A stretch of DNA of 64,000 bases from Bog-756 sp963725275 (GTDB lineage Bacteria; Actinomycetota; Acidimicrobiia; Acidimicrobiales; RAAP-2): positions 310,001 to 374,000 of the forward strand of contig CAVRXS010000004.1 in assembly GCA_963725275.1 (NCBI GenBank), in the 5' to 3' direction. The notes beneath the pieces were generated by a model that saw only the letters and a list, made by a program, of their open reading frames with translations, searched no databases and was not told the origin of the DNA. Every line of letters starts with the position of its first letter. The stretch's first letter is position 1. The position numbers and the translations under genes are program-made. Positions 60,901 through 64,000 of this stretch are shown piece after piece.

Positions 60901-61700
60901 AGGTCGGCACGCACCCGGTGTTCACCTCGGCGGCGTCTACGATCCTCAAGGAGGGCATCACTGGGAGTTTCGTTGTGGGCACCAGCGGGTCACCCACGTC
61001 ATCCTTGAGCGAAACCGGAACTCTGCCCAGGGGTGTGACCTTCACCGACAACGGAAACGGCAAGGCGACACTTGCCGGTACACCTGCAACTGGGACCATG
61101 GGCACGTACAAGATTGTCCTGCTGGCTCAGAACGGCATCAGCCCCGATGCCACACAAGACTTTACGTTGACGGTGGACCAGGTGCCGACGTTCAGTTCAG
61201 TTGCTGCAGCGACCTTCATCAAGGGGAAGCTCGAAACCTTCACTGTGAAGGCGACCGGATTTCCGACACTGATGCACTTCACCGAGGCGGGTGCCCTGCC
61301 CGAAGGGGTGACGCTCTCCAGCGCTGGGGTGCTTTCGGGTACTCCGACGGCTACTGGGACGTTTGCCTTCACGATCACTGCCAGGAACGGAGTGCTTCCC
61401 AACGCCACCCAGCTGTTCACCTTGACTGTGGGTCAGGCCCCAGTGTTCACGAGCGCAAGTACTTCGACGTTGACTCATGGAGTCACGGGCACATTCCATG
61501 TGACCGCAACTGGGTTTCCGGTTCCAGGGAAGATCACCGAGACAGGCACGCTTTCCGCTGGCTTGGCGTTCACTTCGACCGGAGGAGGACTGGGGATCCT
61601 GACCGGAAAGACGAGCACCAAGGGAACGTTTACACTGACCTTCAAGGTGACGAACTTAATTGGAACGACCAGTCAGACGTTCAAGCTGGTGGTCAAGTAG
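57921..61700 (+). CDS. Giant secreted seven-repeat propeller and Ig-like protein
   Basis: A 1,259-aa exported protein. GTG 57921 is chosen for the GAGGAGGCGGAG ribosome site; an upstream in-frame start at 57822 lies before the signal peptide. Signal peptide: KTISASATAMLLFMLALGGLVVS. Residues about 50-400 hold seven repeats of about 50 aa with two Cys each (ISC..C.AVGE, WNGS.W.IVPSP), fitting a seven-bladed beta-propeller. Then come Ig-like He_PIG modules (SGTLPTGITFVDNGDGTATI), Big_3-like modules (ATYSGDSNYAPS) and three or four more He_PIG modules to the end. No sortase signal or membrane anchor. Probably a surface or matrix adhesin. Confidence 0.8.
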   Translation: MTKSQNKGTGVGHRLSKTISASATAMLLFMLALGGLVVSAGTAVASPTLWTIENAPTSGGGLLSAISCQSLTMCTAVGETQGGETLIEAWNGSNWNVVPSPNVAGSENLLSGISCPSTTVCVAVGESIEDTFRVNQSLVESWNGSTWSIVPTPSVGQASNLNGVSCLGVGDCVAVGEVASQCVSVCGFEQPLVESWNGTDWTSTSDPYPSGAQYSGFSDVTCLTSTYCWAVGQAQYQSANQTQVDDTLTETWDGSSWSIIPSPTPSGSGTPQGGALNGISCQASTDCVAVGTSLSGSAQTTLVETWSGSAWSIEPSPSPGSPDNWLSRVSCSNSFDCTAVGGTFDGSSTDATLIESWNGTSWSVSTTPTVDGDLNDVACLSFTACIAVGSDQSASPQQPLVEVGSTPVLAISSPSSDSFPPGLPSSFNVTVSVPSGETLPTVSESGTLPTGITFVDNGDGTATIAGTPDSNVAGTYPIIIAASNGVSPDATQEFTLTILPIGITTTSLPTGSTGVPYSAQLAVDGGTAPYAWSVSSGTLPSGLSLDPSSGIITGTPTAIGTSEVGFTVTDSSLPALTSTTSLALSVAGTNPSVNITPSANPAVSGPVVYSVAVVGGSSNPLPTGTVSVSDGKGGTCSITLIQGAGGCAIPESAGRSPYVVTATYSGDSFFAPATGGLNETVVPAGATVVVTPSSDPANEGPVTYTVLVTGGASTPTGSATVSDGQAGTCTTALSNGLGNCAITEVGLTSPFTITATYSGDSNYAPSEVSLTDARGVSSSPTGTALAILGQTSATATGLGTVNILQYQSNPVGPPTYSSIGVYFDVAGSEGNSFSSEVIQDCDLNGGNQLVWWNPAANVGVGGWQPVVGDPGPIYTTGTPACLSATLDANSSPSISQLSGTVFGLAATPSTPSFTSTNYVEIQTGAKVHVPIATTGVPAPSIRVTGTLPTGVTFHDDGNGTALISGTAPAQPNISSVTLTATNSHGTATQTFFIQVGTHPVFTSAASTILKEGITGSFVVGTSGSPTSSLSETGTLPRGVTFTDNGNGKATLAGTPATGTMGTYKIVLLAQNGISPDATQDFTLTVDQVPTFSSVAAATFIKGKLETFTVKATGFPTLMHFTEAGALPEGVTLSSAGVLSGTPTATGTFAFTITARNGVLPNATQLFTLTVGQAPVFTSASTSTLTHGVTGTFHVTATGFPVPGKITETGTLSAGLAFTSTGGGLGILTGKTSTKGTFTLTFKVTNLIGTTSQTFKLVVK

Positions 61701-61730
61701 CCGGTCGGTCCCCACAGGTGGCCAATCAGG

Positions 61731-61834
61731 GATGGCCATCTATGACCCCTCCCCATCATCGATCGACCGTGCGTCGGATTAGGCAGACCAGGAGGTCCAG
61801 GGCTCAACACCTTGGGGTCATCGGATAATCCACC
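61731..61834. repeat. Leader repeat, copy 2 (now cut off from its gene by an IS)
   Basis: Homologous to 57712-57813 (see there). It directly abuts the ISAzo13-like element. Removing the element would place it about 94 bp upstream of ATG 63200, like copy 1 relative to its own gene. Confidence 0.65.
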
Positions 61835-61837
61835 TTA

Positions 61838-63106
61838 GGGCCCGCCGCGATTTTAATTACGCGTTTCCTGCTGGAGCCAGGGTGTAGTTCCAGTCACCAT
61901 GGAACTCATGACGAAAGAGCGGGAGAGCGGCCAGTTCGGCCTTGCTGACCTGTACGCCGGTCTCGTAGTAGTTCCAGTCCCGTTCGGCCTTGATTTTGAG
62001 GCCGCTCTTGGTGGTCGTCGCCGAGATCAGCTCGATGATGGTGCGATACGAGACCAAAGGTCGGCCTCGCCAGTTCATGGAGATGAAGCTGAACATGCGG
62101 TGTTCGATCCGGTTCCACTTCGAAGTTCCCGGTGGGTAGTGGCAGACGGTGATCTCGAGGCCGCTCTCTCGGGCGAACTTGGCCAGTTCGACCTTCCAGA
62201 GTTTGACCCGATGCCCGTTGGACCCCCCGGCATCGGCGGTGATCAACAGCTTGTGCGCGTCGGGGAAGCGGAGCTGGCCCATTGAGTACCACCAGCGCCT
62301 GATGGCCTCGACGGCGAAGGCGCCGGTGTCTGCGGTGTCGCCGACTGAGACCCAGCCCTCGTCGTTCTCGATGTCATAGACGCCATAGGGCACGGCGCGT
62401 CCGAGGTCCTTGTCGATGAAGTCGTGGGTCTTGGTCCGTGTCGGTTCGCCCGCGGGGTGCCACTCGGCGCCTCCGTTGGAGAACTCGCCCACCAGTTCCT
62501 TCTTCTTGGTGTCACACGAGATGACGGGTTGGCCGTCCTTGACGAAGCCCACGGCGGTGTCGTTGAGGTAGTTGAACTGGGCGTCTCGATCTGGGCTCTG
62601 GGTCCCTTCCTTTTGCTTCGACGGTGCCTGGAGTGAGTACCCGAGCTGGTGCAGCAGGCGCCGGACCAGCTCGGCTGAGGCCGAGTAGCCCTGGCGCACC
62701 AGCTCATCGGCCAGTTCGTAGGTCGACTTGGACGTCCAACGCGCCATCGACATCGGATTGCCCCGCGTAGAGGGGTGCACCAGCTCATCGAGCGCGACCA
62801 GCAGGCCCGGCTGCTTGTCGATGGCCGGCTTGTCCCCGCCGCCGACAACACGTTGGCGATCTGATACTCCGACGCCCTCTTGCACCTCGCTGGTGGCCCG
62901 GATCACCGTGTTGCGGCTCATACCTGCCGCATCGGCCACCATGGTCTTGCCGCCACGTCCGAGCAATGACGCCGTCGCTCCCACGATCACACGACGTTGG
63001 CGCTCATTGACGTGAGGCAGAACGGTCTCGAAATACCAGACCAGCTCCTCGGACGTCGCCTCCACATCAAGAGTTTATAACGCGCGTATTATCCTATGGC
63101 GGACCC
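61838..63106. mobile_element. ISAzo13-family-like insertion sequence
   Basis: A 1,269-bp element carrying one transposase gene. Imperfect terminal inverted repeats: left GGGCCCGCCGCGATTTTAAT, right (reverse complement) GGGTCCGCCATAGGATAAT, both followed by ACGCG. TTA flanks both ends (61835-61837, 63107-63109), a 3-bp target duplication. Family assignment rests on the transposase motifs. Confidence 0.8.
61857..63065 (-). CDS. ISAzo13-family transposase
   Basis: A 402-aa DDE transposase. N-terminal HTH region (MVADAAGMSRNTVIRATSEVQ), then LVRRLLHQLGYSLQAPSKQK. Catalytic core: first Asp in VISCDTKKKELVGEF, second Asp in LLITADAGGSNGHR, and Glu in GTSKWNRIEHRMFSFI. These motifs match the ISAzo13 family as I know it. 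The reading frame is intact, so the element may be active. Confidence 0.88.
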   Translation of the reverse strand: MEATSEELVWYFETVLPHVNERQRRVIVGATASLLGRGGKTMVADAAGMSRNTVIRATSEVQEGVGVSDRQRVVGGGDKPAIDKQPGLLVALDELVHPSTRGNPMSMARWTSKSTYELADELVRQGYSASAELVRRLLHQLGYSLQAPSKQKEGTQSPDRDAQFNYLNDTAVGFVKDGQPVISCDTKKKELVGEFSNGGAEWHPAGEPTRTKTHDFIDKDLGRAVPYGVYDIENDEGWVSVGDTADTGAFAVEAIRRWWYSMGQLRFPDAHKLLITADAGGSNGHRVKLWKVELAKFARESGLEITVCHYPPGTSKWNRIEHRMFSFISMNWRGRPLVSYRTIIELISATTTKSGLKIKAERDWNYYETGVQVSKAELAALPLFRHEFHGDWNYTLAPAGNA

Positions 63107-63199
63107 TTACGACTGGCACAGCAGAATGAGCCCAGTCGGTCCCTATCGGTTACGATTTGCCGATTTGCTGTCCAGGGATCGGGCAACGAGGAGGCGGAG

Positions 63200-64000
63200 A
63201 TGAAAACTCTAACGCAAAGCAAGATCGGATCGGCTCGGGTTGTGTGCTCGTGTGCTCTGGCAGTTCTAGGCGGCGCTTTGATGCTTAGCACTGCAGGGGC
63301 AGACACTCCACAACATGGAGGCCAGGTTGCAAAGTCAACACCGACACCAGTTGCCAGTGGATCAGGGAGCGGTCCTTGTGGAAGCAATATAACCGCTTCG
63401 GTTTATCAGTGGTCAGACGGGTTGACCTTCGACTACTCCGGCTACACCGGATGTAAATTCGCACCCGAAACTATTGGTGCTACCACGCCCAATGGTTCAT
63501 ACCATGTGAGTCAGTATCCAACCTGTAAAGGGCCAAGTTTTTCACTCTTTTTGCCTTTACCTCCAGGTCAATATATCGGTGGAACCGACGTGTATGTCGG
63601 GTATGGACAAAGTGCATTCGCCGTCCAGTCCCTAAACATTGTGGTTGGAAACGGCGGGACTCATCCCCCAACCAGTTGCGTTCCCGAACCAGTCCCGCCA
63701 GCTAACGACGTTATTACGACGCCGGTTGCAGGTATGGCTGTGACCCCGAATGGTCAAGGTTACTGGGTTGTCGGAACCTATGGTGCTGTGCAAGCATTTG
63801 GTGAGGCAGCCTGGGTTGGAGACACTTCTTCCCTCACGCTGAACAAGCCGGTCGTCGGGATGGCAGCCACACCAGATGGCAAGGGCTACTGGTTGGTTGC
63901 GAGCGATGGAGGCATATACAGCTACGGGGACGCTGGGTTTTACGGCTCAGCTGGCAACATTCATCTGAACAGGCCGATCGTCGGGATGGCAGCCACACCA
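63200..64000 (+). CDS. Secreted propeller-repeat protein, 5' part (runs off the window)
   Basis: The frame is open from ATG 63200 to the window end (267 residues visible). The GAGGAGGCGGAG ribosome site is identical to that of the giant secreted gene. Signal peptide: ARVVCSCALAVLGGALMLSTAGA. A Cys-containing domain follows (VYQWSDGLTFDYSGYTGC). From about residue 175 repeats of about 42 aa begin (PVVGMAATPDGKGYWLVASD, GGIYSYGDAGFYGS), typical of actinobacterial secreted beta-propellers. The end lies outside the window. Confidence 0.8.
   Translation, partial: MKTLTQSKIGSARVVCSCALAVLGGALMLSTAGADTPQHGGQVAKSTPTPVASGSGSGPCGSNITASVYQWSDGLTFDYSGYTGCKFAPETIGATTPNGSYHVSQYPTCKGPSFSLFLPLPPGQYIGGTDVYVGYGQSAFAVQSLNIVVGNGGTHPPTSCVPEPVPPANDVITTPVAGMAVTPNGQGYWVVGTYGAVQAFGEAAWVGDTSSLTLNKPVVGMAATPDGKGYWLVASDGGIYSYGDAGFYGSAGNIHLNRPIVGMAATP

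Noticed and set aside
41864..64000. Second copy of the tRNA-Arg 3' end (attR)
   Set aside because: Scanned by eye for GGTTCGAATCCTGCC and the acceptor end; none seen downstream within the window.
1..64000. CRISPR array or rRNA operon
   Set aside because: No regularly spaced identical short repeats with unique spacers and no rRNA-like conserved stretches were found.

Overview
The window is a GC-rich bacterial chromosome segment, most likely actinobacterial and probably of the class Acidimicrobiia. That assignment is an inference from SenX3-RegX3, the DUF2017-ClpS-CtaA order, an actinobacterial-type conjugation core, polyphosphate glucokinase, many GTG starts with 4-nt GTGA/ATGA gene overlaps, and large secreted propeller/Ig-like proteins. 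No rRNA is present to prove it.

Layout. 1-1.9 kb: end of purF and all of purM. 2.0-4.5 kb: an intact IS21-family element with a 6-bp target duplication. 4.6-5.6 kb: a less GC-rich PyrE-like phosphoribosyltransferase plus a small unknown gene. 5.7-18.3 kb: housekeeping DNA with a PadR regulator, tRNA-Phe, tRNA-Asp, tRNA-Glu, an acyltransferase, DUF2017/clpS/ctaA divergent from ctaB and a thioredoxin, an ABC exporter, serS and senX3-regX3. 18.4-24.6 kb: five overlapping genes of a type IV secretion/conjugation-like machine without a visible relaxase; two of them carry single-base frameshifts. 24.5-29 kb: an amidase, a ROK/polyphosphate glucokinase beside a CHAD protein, and a quinone oxidoreductase. 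29-33 kb: a cyclase-ATPase-TPR regulator broken by about eight single-base shifts. 33-41.6 kb: a secreted protein, then a minus-strand series of thiolase-like protein, DUF35 protein, CoA-transferase, three YbjQ-type proteins, a small unknown and a 14-TM exporter.

At 41.86 kb a tRNA-Arg marks the start of accessory DNA with visibly lower GC. A tyrosine integrase, a wHTH protein, an XRE regulator, an excisionase, a small coiled-coil protein and a primase-polymerase-like replication protein form an integrated plasmid or satellite-like element (about 42-47.3 kb). Beyond it lie secreted proteins: a GH30 glycosidase and a divergent partner sharing its C-terminal module, a split protein with clan-CD peptidase-like motifs, a 1,259-aa seven-repeat propeller/Ig protein, and a propeller protein running off the window edge. 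Small unknown genes, a DUF2971 protein and an orphan XerC/D-like recombinase are interspersed.

Two insertion sequences have resolvable ends. The second (ISAzo13-like) sits inside a leader that is duplicated upstream of the giant secreted gene, separating the last secreted gene from its upstream control region. The strongest candidates for something new are the relaxase-less T4SS-like locus next to senX3-regX3 with four phased 10-bp repeats between them, the YbjQ multi-paralogue operon, and the secreted-protein island with shared leaders and modules.
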